Program-made: the position numbers and the translations under genes | Shown: positions 46,330-58,110 of the stretch, one piece after another | Layout of the letters: the number at the start of each line of letters is the position of its first letter | Position numbering within the stretch: position 1 is the stretch's first letter | From: Aphrophora alni | Taxonomy: Eukaryota; Arthropoda; Insecta; Hemiptera; Aphrophoridae | DNA length: 64,000 bases | Assembly: GCA_963513935.1 (NCBI GenBank) | Contig: OY740776.1 | Location: 7,594,724 to 7,658,723, forward strand | Direction of reading: 5' to 3' | Notes under the pieces: model-generated | Databases searched by the model: none | Seen by the model: only the letters and a program-made list of their open reading frames with translations | Told to the model about the DNA's origin: nothing

Positions 46330-46520
46330 TTTTTTATTTATTTTTTATTTTTAGTACGGTTGGGTTATTAATCTTCACATTTACTTAAAATTTGAATGAA
46401 ATCAGTAAAGTTGATTTTCAGAAGTTATTTTAATTACAACTCCATGGCAGATTTTTAGATTTTACTATAACTCTTGGTCAAAATCGTTAAGCTGATTGGG
46501 TAAAATAGAAATTTTGTGTT
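46330..46520. repeat. Dispersed non-coding repeat, partial
   Basis: GAATGAAATCAGTAAAGTTG, ACTCCATGGCAGATTTTTAG and TCAAAATCGTTAAGCTGATT match the order in 480-700. Confidence 0.5.
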
Positions 46521-47999
46521 TTTGTTATTTGACAAAATACCTCACATTTGACAGATACCTCAAATTTTGAGTTCTTGAAAAAAAGAGAGTTATGCCAAAA
46601 ATTTGCGTATGTAATGAATTTGATTAAAAACCGTGTAATCTTTTTGACCTCTATAAAGCATTGGACCCGACGTAGACATACTTTTCAAAACCATTTTTGT
46701 GGACCTAGAAGTTTTCAAACTGGATATCTATGCCTGTTTTTGTCTCATCACATAACTTTCTAGGCCCATGTTAGAAAGTAAAAACAGTAACAAAAACAAT
46801 ATTCATTCTATCATGACAGCATATCAGCCAAGTATTTTAGGTTAAATCGTCTGATATCATTTTAAGTGAGTTTTTTTATTAGCCTATTATATCTTCTGAA
46901 GCACATGATCTAATACTCAATAGATTTCTGTTGTTTGTATTTAATTTTGAAAATGTTTTATTGATCAATAAACTAAGATTACACAATGCATTGAAATAGC
47001 TGTAATGCAAAAAGAAACGAACAATTTAGCTACACGTGAATAATTTATTACTCTTTATTGTATTTATAGCTAGATATATATACTCTTGATTTAAACAATT
47101 TTTTTCACGCTCGTTATACGGATTACACTATCACAAGCTGGGAATTCATTGCAGAGTTAAAAAATCAATAGCCTACAAGTTGATATGTAGTTACAATTAG
47201 CAGCACGGTGTTTACTTTACTGAGATATATTTTCACCCCAGCAATTCAAGGGCTTCAGTTTCTCTCACTAATTTCAACAGTGTCGACTTTTTCAATTTGT
47301 ACTTGACTCCACACTACATGATTGGTTGTCGTGGCACACCTTTTGTTTTATCTACGAGAGCACCTTGCTAAAGAAAATGAAAAAAAAAAACAAGTGGCTG
47401 ATGTCAAGTGGAGCAGGTGTGATATAGGTCTATAGTAAGAGTGGAAATTTAAAATGGATTTTGTACATTTCATGGATTATAATATGAATTAACAAGTTGA
47501 TGGGTCATCATGGTACTTACTCGGCCCTATCATGCAATTTAATTCAATCAGATTCTCTAAATGTTATGCCCAAAATTGATCTTGACGTATTGGTAGATAA
47601 GGGGGTCTTTATCTAGTAGAGTAAGTTTAAAGCAGTTGTGATGCAGGTTTTCTGAACCTCGTAATTATATATGTCATTATACTTTTTTTGACTACAGTGA
47701 GGGCCTTTGTAGATGTTTATATATTAACAAGTCTTTACTCACTTTGCTCAGGTCAGTATCTTGTCCCTTTTGGGTCTCGATGCTGTACATATATTTTACT
47801 CCAAGGGGAGTTCAAAACCGATATATCTACAAAAAACTTCACATCAATTTTTTATCCATCACCTAAACTTACATGTAAAAATAACCCGATTGCGGGAGTT
47901 AGTGAATTCTTCGTACTTTGAGAAAATTTGTGGTGATAAGCAAAGTTACAATTAAATTAGAAAATCTTACATCTTAAAAATTACAGTAGGCACAATTTT

Positions 48000-48230
48000 T
48001 TTTTATTTTGTAATATCCACTTTTTATTTGTCTAGCCGACTCGTCAATGCCTTAGCAGGCTAAACCATTGGTCGGCTAGACTAATAAAAAGTGGATATTA
48101 CAAAATTTAAAAAAAATGTGTTTTATTATCTTTAAACATGGAATTCCACCAAGAACCATCGGTCTCAATTACAGTACAAGTTTAAAGTTTCCACAGAAAT
48201 TTGGTACTTGGTGAAATTCCATATTAAGGT
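48000..48230. repeat. Two inverted repeats just before the minisatellite
   Basis: The stretch TTGTAATATCCACTTTTTAT near 48009 is repeated inverted near 48086-48106, with GTCTAGCCGAC and GTCGGCTAGAC inside the arms, forming a hairpin of roughly 110 bp. A second inverted pair follows: ATGGAATTCCACCAAG near 48139 and CTTGGTGAAATTCCAT near 48208. The second arm ends about 10 bp before the first 125-bp unit, so the array may have grown from the edge of a foldback element. Confidence 0.75.
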
Positions 48231-48232
48231 AA

Positions 48233-51200
48233 TTAATAACCTTTATTAAAACCTGTTGTCACACATCTTATCATGTCATTTACCTTCTCAGGTAGTCCTG
48301 GCTCAGTCCCCCTTCCTTACATTCCATCCCCCACTTTCTTCATATAGATGTTGGTACTTAATAACCTTTATTAAAACCTGTTGTCACACATCTTATCATG
48401 TCATTTACCTTCTCTGGTAGTCCTGGCTCAGTCCCCCTTCCTTACATTCCATCCCCCACTTTCTTCATATAGATGTTGGTACTTAATAACCTTTATTAAA
48501 ACCTGTTGTCACACATCTTATCATGTCATTTACCTTCTCAGGTAGTCCTGGCTCAGTCCCCCTTCCTTACATTCCATCCCCCACTTTCTTCATATAGATG
48601 TTGGTACTTAATAACCTTTATTAAAACCTGTTGTCACACATCTTATCATGTCATTTACCTTCTCAGGTAGTCCTGACTCGGTCCCCCTTCCTTACATTCC
48701 ATCCCCCACTTTCTTCATATAGATGTTGGTACTTAATAACCTTTATTAAAACCTGTTGTCACACATCTTATCATGTCATTTACCTTCTCAGGTAGTCCTG
48801 GCTCGGTCCCCCTTCCTTACATTCCATCCCCCACTTTCTTCATATAGATGTTGGTACTTAATAACCTTTATTAAAACCTGTTGTCACACATCTTATCATG
48901 TCATTTACCTTCTCAGGTAGTCCTGGCTCAGTCCCCCTTCCTTACATTCCATCCCCCACTTTCTTCATATAGATGTTGGTACTTAATAACCTTTATTAAA
49001 ACCTGTTGTCACACATCTTATCATGTCATTTACCTTCTCAGGTAGTCCTGGCTCAGTCCCCCTTCCTTACATTCCATCCCCCACTTTCTTCATATAGATG
49101 TTGGTACTTAATAACCTTTATTAAAACCTGTTGTCACACATCTTATCATGTCATTTACCTTCTCAGGTAGTCCTGGCTCGGTCCCCCTTCCTTACATTCC
49201 ATCCCCCACTTTCTTCGTATAGATGTTGGTACTTAATAACCTTTATTAAAACCTGTTGTCACACATCTTATCATGTCATTTACCTTCTCAGGTAGTCCTG
49301 GCTCGGTCCCCCTTCCTTACATTCCATCCCCCACTTTCTTCGTATAGATGTTGGTACTTAATAACCTTTATTAAAACCTGTTGTCACACATCTTATCATG
49401 TCATTTACCTTCTCATGTAGTCCTGGCTCAGTCCCCCTTCCTTACATTCCATCACCCACTTTCTTCATATAGATGTTGGTACTTAATAACCTTTATTAAA
49501 ACCTGTTGTCACACATCTTATCATGTCATTTACCTTCTCAGGTAGTCCTGGCTCGGTCCCCCTTCCTTACATTCCATCCCCCACTTTCTTCGTATAGATG
49601 TTGGTACTTAATAACCTTTATTAAAACCTGTTGTCACACATCTTATCATGTCATTTACCTTCTCAGGTAGTCCTGGCTCGGTCCCCCTTCCTTACATTCC
49701 ATCCCCCACTTTCTTCTTATACATGTTGGTACTTAATAACCTTTATTAAGACCTGTTGTCACACATCTTATCATGTCATTTACCTTCTCAGGTAGTCCTG
49801 GCTCGGTCCCCCTTCCTTACATTCCATCCCCCACTTTCTTCGTATAGATGTTGGTACTTAATAACCTTTATTAAAACCTGTTGTCACACATCTTATCATG
49901 TCATTTACCTTCTCAGGTAGTCCTGGCTCGGTCCCCCTTCCTTACATTCCATCCCCCACTTTCTTCGTATAGATGTTGGTACTTAATAACCTTTATTAAA
50001 ACCTGTTGTCACACATCTTATCATGTCATTTACCTTCTCAGGTAGTCCTGGCTCGGTCCCCCTTCCTTACATTCCATCCCCCACTTTCTTCTTATACATG
50101 TTGGTACTTAATAACCTTTATTAAGACCTGTTGTCACACATCTTATCATGTCATTTACCTTCTCAGGTAGTCCTGACTCGGTCCCCCTTCCTTACATTCC
50201 ATCCCCCACTTTCTTCATATAGATGTTGGTACTTAATAACCTTTATTAAAACCTGTTGTCACACATCTTATCATGTCATTTACCTTCTCAGGTAGTCCTG
50301 GCTCGGTCCCCCTTCCTTACATTCCATCCCCCACTTTCTTCATATAGATGTTGGTACTTAATAACCTTTATTAAAACCTGTTGTCACACATCTTATCATG
50401 TCATTTACCTTCTCAGGTAGTCCTGGCTCAGTCCCCCTTCCTTACATTCCATCCCCCACTTTCTTCATATAGATGTTGGTACTTAATAACCTTTATTAAA
50501 ACCTGTTGTCACACATCTTATCATGTCATTTACCTTCTCAGGTAGTCCTGGCTCAGTCCCCCTTCCTTACATTCCATCCCCCACTTTCTTCATATAGATG
50601 TTGGTACTTAATAACCTTTATTAAAACCTGTTGTCACACATCTTATCATGTCATTTACCTTCTCAGGTAGTCCTGGCTCGGTCCCCCTTCCTTACATTCC
50701 ATCCCCCACTTTCTTCGTATAGATGTTGGTACTTAATAACCTTTATTAAAACCTGTTGTCACACATCTTATCATGTCATTTACCTTCTCAGGTAGTCCTG
50801 GCTCGGTCCCCCTTCCTTACATTCCATCCCCCACTTTCTTCGTATAGATGTTGGTACTTAATAACCTTTATTAAAACCTGTTGTCACACATCTTATCATG
50901 TCATTTACCTTCTCAGGTAGTCCTGGCTCGGTCCCCCTTCCTTACATTCCATCCCCCACTTTCTTCATATAGATGTTGGTACTTAATAACCTTTATTAAA
51001 ACCTGTTGTCACACATCTTATCATGTCATTTACCTTCTCAGGTAGTCCTGGCTCGGTCCCCCTTCCTTACATTCCATCCCCCACTTTCTTCGTATAGATG
51101 TTGGTACTTAATAACCTTTATTAAAACCTGTTGTCACACATCTTATCATGTCATTTACCTTCTCAGGTAGTCCTGGCTCGGTCCCCCTTCCTTACATTCC

Positions 51201-52609
51201 ATCCCCCACTTTCTTCGTATAGATGTTGGTACTTAATAACCTTTATTAAAACCTGTTGTCACACATCTTATCATGTCATTTACCTTCTCAGGTAGTCCTG
51301 GCTCGGTCCCCCTTCCTTACATTCCATCCCCCACTTTCTTCTTATACATGTTGGTACTTAATAACCTTTATTAAGACCTGTTGTCACACATGTTATCATG
51401 TCATTTACCTTCTCAGGTAGTCCTGGCTCGGTCCCCCTTCCTTACATTCCATCCCCCACTTTCTTCATATAGATGTTGGTACTTAATAACCTTTATTAAA
51501 ACCTGTTGTCACACATCTTATCATGTCATTTACCTTCTCATGTAGTCCTGGCTCAGTCCCCCTTCCTTACATTCCATCACCCACTTTCTTCATATAGATG
51601 TTGGTACTTAATAACCTTTATTAAAACCTGTTGTCACACATCTTATCATGTCATTTACCTTCTCAGGTAGTCCTGGCTCAGTCCCCCTTCCTTACATTCC
51701 ATCCCCCACTTTCTTCATATAGATGTTGGTACTTAATAACCTTTATTAAAACCTGTTCTCACACATCTTATCATGTCATTTACCTTCTCAGGTAGTCCTG
51801 GCTCAGACCCCCTTCCTTACATTCCATCCCCCACTTTCTTCATATAGATGTTGGTACTTAATAACCTTTATTAAAACCTGTTGTCACACATCTTATCATG
51901 TCATTTACCTTCTCAGGTAGTCCTGGCTCAGTCCCCCTTCCTTACATTCCATCCCCCACTTTCTTCATATAGATGTTGGTACTTAATAACCTTTATTAAA
52001 ACCTGTTGTCACACATCTTATCATGTCATTTACCTTCTCAGGTAGTCCTGGCTCAGTCCCCCTTCCTTACATTCCATCCCCCACTTTCTTCATATAGATG
52101 TTGGTACTTAATAACCTTTATTAAAACCTGTTGTCACACATCTTATCATGTCATTTACCTTCTCAGGTAGTCCTGGCTCGGTCCCCCTTCCTTACATTCC
52201 ATCCCCCACTTTCTTTGTATAGATGTTGGTACTTAATAACCTTTATTAAAACCTGTTGTCACACATCTTATCATGTCATTTACCTTCTCAGGTAGTCCTG
52301 GCTCGGTCCCCCTTCCTTACATTCCACCCCCCACTTTCTTCGTATAGATGTTGGTACTTAATAGCCTTTATTAAAACCTGTTGTCACACATCTTATCATG
52401 TCATTTACCTTCTCAGGTAGTCCTGGCTCGGTCCCCCTTCCTTACATTCCATCCCCCACTTTCTTCATATAGATGTTGGTACCTAATAACCTTTATTAAA
52501 ACCTGTTGTCACACATCTTATCATGTCATTTACCTTCTCAGGTAGTCCTGGCTCAGTTACCCTTCTTTGCATTCCACCCCCACTTTCGTAATATAGATGT
52601 TGGTACTTA
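48233..52609. repeat. 125-bp minisatellite, about 35 tandem copies
   Basis: The landmark TTGGTACTTA recurs at 48351, 48476, 48601 and then every 125 bp to 52600, so the unit is 125 bp and the array spans about 4.38 kb, or 35 units. Each unit reads from AATAACCTTTATTAAAACC through CCTTCCTTACATTCCATCCC to a tail CATATAGATG, CGTATAGATG or CTTATACATG. Units differ mainly at a few diagnostic sites (GGCTCA, GGCTCG or GACTCG; AAAACC or AAGACC; ATCCCCC or ATCACCC). Copies are far more alike than any other repeat here, which implies recent or ongoing homogenisation. The last unit (from 52486) is the most divergent, with a one-base deletion. It lies inside a Khc intron and has no long ORF. Confidence 0.98.
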
Positions 52610-54213
52610 AGTTGGATTTTGTAAATTTTAGTTCATAGTTGTCTGAAGATGCTTAATTGCGAAACAGCTGTCACAATATATGTTGATTTGTGAAATTTTT
52701 CATGTGAGTTATTATTTACCTTAAATAAATTTGAAACATAATTTTTAAAAAGTGTTTCTAGAGAAACTTTAAAAAGTTAATAAATTTATAGTTATCAGAT
52801 CAGTAGTTTTATACAAATTAAAGATATGATGATCAAATAATATATACATGGCGTTTTAATTTCAAATACAAAAGGCATTTTTTGTGGGTTTATAATCATT
52901 TGAAATGAAGTAAGACTCTTTAAATATTCCTCACCTCTACCCCCTTTCTGTAAATGTTGTTAGACATCTGTTCTTGACATTAAAATAATTTTTGAAAACT
53001 GAAGTCTTTACATCCCTAGGATGTTTGAAAACTTGGCACTGATCAGATCAATACATTAAGAAATATTAGATATTCCATTCACATATAAACAGCTTGGGTA
53101 CATATCTAACCCCTTTACCGAAAGCAACTCACTTATAACATCAAAAGAAGATGTATTTTGACGTGTTTTCATTCATAAGATTTTATTCACCGTTTGAATA
53201 TTTTTATTAAGTTTGACCAAACTCTGATAACTGTCTTAAACTGCCATTACATTTACTTACAACATTTTTTGTTATTTAAAGAAATTGTAAATCTTTACTT
53301 TTTAACCTTGTATTCTAAAAGTCAATGAACTCAAATTGTAAAAGATATTTTAGTTTATAAGTGTCAACATACTTCACTTGTCAGGTTACATAATCTATGT
53401 GATTCAGATTATGGATTCCGTGTATTCGCGGTTAATAATTAATTTAGGTTGTTAATTGTGTTAACTCCATCCAACCAGTACTAAATTTTTTAGTAAAATA
53501 GGAAAATTTATAGAGCAGTGCAACAGTAGAAGTTGGAAGGAACACTGTCTATGAAATATGACATATATTAAAGGAAAGGGCAGTTCGCCTGTAAAGTGTA
53601 AAACAAAATGAAAGGAATAATCACGTGACAGAGAAGCATTGTTTATACTATGCACAACGAATCATGTCCTTTGAGTAATAGCCAATAGGAAAGCAAGAAT
53701 AGTGTGCTGTTGTCAATTTGAACAGCTCACTGCACGAAGCTAACTGTGTTTTTTATTCTGAGAAATTTTTGGTGATTTCTTTACAAGGAAGAAAAACAGC
53801 TATGGATGTATTTTTTAATTATTCGTTATATTATACTCTTTACAACTGTGATGCAGAATAAATTATAGAATCTATTATTTTTCTGAACGTCTTTAATGAA
53901 CGTAACTGCAGAATAATTGCGATGCTAAGGGCTTTCACAGATATGAAACAAGTTGGCAACGCACTTGTTTTGGAAGTATATTTTTGTTTTCCTTAATAAG
54001 CCATTGGTATGTAATTTTTGGATATCTTTTGTACAATAAAAAAATAAATATAAATTATTTGTGGTTCTTAATAGGCTACCACAATTAAAAACTGGTATTT
54101 AAAAAACTCAATATCAGTGGAGCGAGTTTACGTAGTTAAAAGAAATCTCTTTCTTTTACATTAGTTTATTATTACTTAACAAGTTTTGACACTTTATTTT
54201 CTCTCTGTTACAG
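52610..54213. other. Intron sequence after the minisatellite
   Basis: AT-rich sequence without a recognisable gene. The first 100 bp contain the motif CTGAAGATGC followed by GCGAAACAGCTGTC (52642-52672), discussed as a hammerhead-like core. The last 30 bp hold a pyrimidine-rich stretch and the Khc acceptor site. Confidence 0.5.
52635..52685 (+). ncRNA. Hammerhead-like core motif, degenerate and unproven
   Basis: The sequence shows CTGAAGA, a short spacer with a GC/GC pairing, then GCGAAAC, the palindrome CAGCTG and GTC. This order (CUGANGA, stem II, GAAA, tiny stem III, UH) is that of hammerhead ribozymes, and Penelope-like retroelements are known to carry minimal versions with palindromic stem III. 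GUUGU before the core could pair with ACAAU after it as stem I. An extra base lies between the core and stem II, so activity is doubtful. A relic is the likeliest reading. Confidence 0.25.
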
Positions 54214-54441
54214 ATGTACTTTGTGGTTACAATGGAACTATTTTTGCCTATGGACAAACGTCTTCGGGCAAAACCCATACGATGGAAGGAGTCATTGGCG
54301 ACCAATCGAAGCAAGGTATAATTCCTAGAATTGTAAACGATATATTCAATCACATCTACGCTATGGAGGAAAATTTGGAGTTCCACATCAAAGTATCCTA
54401 TTTTGAGATCTATATGGATAAAATCAGAGATCTACTTGATG
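54214..54441 (+). CDS. Khc: Kinesin heavy chain, P-loop exon of the motor domain
   Basis: The core ATP-binding exon of kinesin-1. It translates to about 75 residues. The Walker A loop GQTSSGKT lies at 54252-54275 inside the segment [19 protein letters not shown]. It is followed by the conserved [15 protein letters not shown] helix and the [16 protein letters not shown] strand and helix. The acceptor is GTTACAG ending at 54213 and the donor is GTAAGT from 54442. It enters in phase 1 from the exon at 22142 and leaves in phase 1, its last G joining TA at 57967 to make Val. One oddity is a Cys at codon 54222-54224 just before the GYNG motif, where Ala is usual in the family. All nucleotide-contact residues of the P-loop are intact, so the exon looks functional. 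Lys at 54270-54272 is the phosphate-binding residue by family knowledge. Confidence 0.96.
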
Positions 54442-56363
54442 GTAAGTTTAATTAGGCTGTCCGATATTATTTGAGGTTGTTTATATAAAAGTAATTTATA
54501 GATTGCTACATATAAAAAAAATATTGAAAATTCAGAAAAATGTTAAGGATTTTAGAGTAATTAACTAATTTTTGTTGTTGTTATATTGTTATTACATATG
54601 TTATTTCCATATTGTGTGTGGTTTTCAAACTATAAATGTGCACCGACCTGATCCTCTCGGTATTTAAAGTTTTGTAAGTATATCTACATCCACAATATAA
54701 CATCTCCAAGCCTCAGTCATATAGAACGATATAGATCTTATGCATGCTACGATTGATATGGATGTCACGGGAGTAAATAGATAATGGAAGTGGCATAGCA
54801 AGTGTATCCAACGGAATGAGATTTTCTAGAACGTAACTAACAACAACCATGCACAGACACAATTACTGTTTGAGATCTCTATTTTGAGTTTTTGTTTTAC
54901 AAAATTGTTTAGGTTAGTTTAAACATACAACATTTTTCAGTTTTTATATAAATATTATTATAAGTAATAACAAACTGAAAAAAAACTCAAACCGTAGTAA
55001 TTTTCTTTGAATTTAGCGTAATCTTTCCAAGAGCTTGCATCACATAATGAAATTCACCATATTCAGATGTGTTTGTGTTAAAATATAAAACTATTCCTCT
55101 TTTTCTACCCAAGTAAGTAAAATATCATCAAAATAATTACTGTTGCATGGTACATTACGATACCAGTCATATTAGTTGAAGACTGGTGGAAAACTGTCAC
55201 GAAATACCTTTATATCTAACACGTAGTGTAGCGTCCATTACATCCGTATTATCCTTAACATCCATGATGTAGATTTCTGTGTGACTGAAGCTTTTAAGAT
55301 GTCCGATTTTAAAGAAATTTAGTTGCATATACAATTGTTTTGCCTGAGGCTGAGACAGCTGATTAGCAAAGAAACATTTGATTTCATACTAATAAAATGC
55401 ACTGTGTTCAGGTAGACCGTTAGTAAAATAGGTTTTCTACATGTTCTGTGTTTTTAATTTCTTGAAATAGTGCGAAACATAGTCGGTAGAGACCAAAGTT
55501 GACACTGTTTTCATTCAAGCAGTGCTCACCAATCTGCAAATATAAAGGGTAAAATAAAATCACCCGAGCACTGCTCAGCAAACCATGCCGATGAGTTAAT
55601 AGTTATAAACAATATGTTAATGACTATTTTCTGCACTACAGAGTGAAGCTGCATATTTGTCTGACTTAACACTAAAGCAAGGCATATCCTGGACTGATAC
55701 TTGATGTTTTTATCAATCATGTTACAACACTAGTTATTTCTACACTATTTGAAGATGCGTGGCAACCATCAAATGTATTTAAAAATTAATATATTGTTTA
55801 TAGCTGTATGTTATATAAAAGGAATTATCTTGTTCTCATTGGAAACCTTACATTGAGTAATAATTGATTGATTGATATTGATAATGTACACTGATATCTC
55901 ATAGGTTTAAAAATAAATATTCAAATATTAGTTGATTCGAAAATGAGAAATTAAGAGAATAGGTTTTAAGCACAAAAGCTGTAATACTCTGAATCTGGAG
56001 CCTACATATGAAGCAACAATTTCAATCAATAATTACAGGCTTGTTGAATAACAACTTGCTGATGAAAATGTGTAACTCGACACGCCCGTGTATTAATAAG
56101 AGTACAATTTTGTTCCCACTTCTTTAAGGCCGGATTAAAATACATATTTATAAAAGAGTTCAAAATTGCATTTTACATATATTAAATAACTTGAGTTGGC
56201 AGTCGGATAAAAAAAATCAATCCAACATCCTACATTTATAATGTGATTTTTTTCTAGTTCTTATTTTAATCTTTTAGTATGGAAAAAATTGTAATAAAAA
56301 TTCCTCATAATAAACTTAAGCAACTCACAAAAATGTTTGGAAAATAAGCTGATTTTTACTTGC

Positions 56364-57000
56364 TTACATATACATAGTATAGAAAAAATTATGGGATGGG
56401 TCAAAAAATTGATTTCAAGTTTTATGCGTATATATCCGTTTTGAGTCCCATTGAGTCCAGAACGAACTCTTTGAAATGACGTCTGTCAGTCGTCTGTGCA
56501 GTGCTCTACAGCCCAAACAAGTGGACCAATTTAAAAAAAAAAAATCCGCCATATCTTGGTATGTATTTAAGTTTTTTTATAACTCAAAATGTAGGGGTAG
56601 CTCTCATAAGGAAAAAAAACACAAATTCAGCTCCAAGGTTTTTTATCAAATTTTTCTCATATATAAAGCAATTAAGGACCCAAACAAAATATATTAATCG
56701 CCAACTGTTTACAAAAATGCCGGTTCATGAGTTATGAGATAAACACAAAAATCAGATATGGATGTGTGCAAAATATGTAATTTCTTAAAATCGGCTATAC
56801 TGATATTCAAATTTTTGAAATATGAAGCTTAATGAACTAAATCTGTGTACAAAATCCCAAGTTTCACTTTATGATTGATAACTACAGAACTGACATTTTT
56901 GTGTCAATTAGTTTTCGTTCATTTTTATTTGATTTCGGAGATAGATGAGTGAGAAAGTTGTGCAATGCTTTTGCACCATTTATTCAATAGATTAAGGTAT
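56364..57000. repeat. Dispersed non-coding repeat
   Basis: ACATATACATAGTATAGAAA and GGGATGGGTCAAAAAATTGA open it. GGACCCAAACAAAATATATT and TGCCGGTTCATGAGTTATGA follow, and it closes at GAGAAAGTTGTGCAATGCTT. A LINE 3' tail follows immediately. Confidence 0.75.
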
Positions 57001-57004
57001 AGAT

Positions 57005-57265
57005 TTTTGTTTTCTTTGTTGTTCTTAGGCGATAAACCTCTTGAAGGAAAAAAAAGAAGAAGTAGAAAAGAGCATAAATAAAAAACCCTTACCCCTTGAA
57101 TACTCTAATTTGGCTTAGGGTCCGAAAAAAACAAAGATTTGGTAGAGAAAGACCTGTTGGAAAAAATTGAAAGACAGGGGAAATAAGCCAACACTATATG
57201 AAGAAAGGTGTAGATCCAGCTAGGTTCGCTTGGATTACCGAGCCTATACTCACTAAAGTGAGCCT
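57005..57265 (-). repeat. LINE 3'-tail copy in a Khc intron
   Basis: The longest non-coding copy. It contains TAGAGAAAGACCTGTTGGAA, GGTGTAGATCCAGCTAGGTT and GAGCCTATACTCACTAAAGT. It directly follows a copy of the dispersed repeat at 56364-57000, as the copy at 42170 follows that at 41240-42130. Confidence 0.7.
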
Positions 57266-57966
57266 CTAAGGGCTTTAGGTATATATTTGATCATTGAATT
57301 AGATATACAGAGTGAGGAATATAAAGCCTGATCCAGATTGTGCGGTGCCACACGACTACGTGATAGTATCAGTTGTTTCTGTTGCTATTTCTTTATATCG
57401 CTGTCAGTTGAACATTTTTAATGATTCAGTATATGTTGTACTACGTTTAGTATCATATTTGTGTTATCTCTAAATGTCTTATCCTCTGCAAGAAAGGATT
57501 GCAATAGTCAATACTTATTTTCATTCAGAATGCTTCAAGGAAACACAAGAAAAGTTTCCTAATACAGTATTTTCAGCAAAGAGTCTATTCAAAATTGTAT
57601 TACATCACATTAGGCACATTTTTTTTTTTTTTTTTTAATACGAATAAATTGGTAAAAAATATACCATTTAAAAATATACCTCTGAAAACAGTAAAAATGA
57701 ATTTATTCCTAAAAGGGTTTAAGACTAAATATAAATAATAAATAATTTGTTTTACGTTTTCATATTATATTCCATTTTTAAAAAGGAGATGAGTATTTTT
57801 TTTTTACGTATTACTCCATGAGTGGGTGCTAAGATGAGTCTTCTTCAGCAAACCGGTTTAATTTGCTCACTCTGTATTTTCCTATCAAAGTTGTCCCTAA
57901 AATTTTGCTGTACCTATTTTTATCTTAGGTAACAGGAAATAAAATTTTTTGCTTGTTTTGTTTCAG

Positions 57967-58110
57967 TATCCAAAGTAAATCTAAGTGTTCATGAAGACAA
58001 AAACCGAGTACCTTTTGTAAAAGGTGCAACGGAAAGATTTGTCTCCAGTCCAGACGAGGTGTTTGAAGTTATAGAAGAAGGCAAAGCTAATAGGCATATT
58101 GCTGTAACTA
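57967..58110 (+). CDS. Khc: Kinesin heavy chain, exon between P-loop and switch I
   Basis: This exon encodes 48 residues of the kinesin-1 motor, read as [20 protein letters not shown] and continuing to the [20 protein letters not shown] helix and the RHIAVT segment. In the family this covers the central beta strands, the loop near the microtubule-binding face, and helix 3 leading into switch I. The acceptor is TTGTTTCAG ending at 57966; the donor is GTAAGT from 58111. The phase is consistent on both sides: G plus TA gives the first Val, and the final A joins AT at 60541 to give Asn. The intron before it is about 3.5 kb, the intron after it about 2.4 kb. There are no stops or frameshifts. Confidence 0.95.

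Larger units (their letters stand above)
22230..54213 (+). other. Khc: Giant repeat-filled intron of Khc
   Basis: The interval between two Khc exons is bounded by GTAAAC at the 5' end and TTACAG at the 3' end and is 31,984 bp long. It holds transposon remnants of at least four classes and a 4.4-kb minisatellite, each listed separately. No other convincing conserved gene was seen in it on either strand. The in-frame join of the flanking exons (a codon split G and AT, giving Asp) is the evidence that it is one intron, not two gene copies. Confidence 0.85.

Noticed and set aside
48233..52609. A CRISPR array
   Set aside because: The whole 125-bp unit repeats without unique spacers, and the host is a eukaryote.
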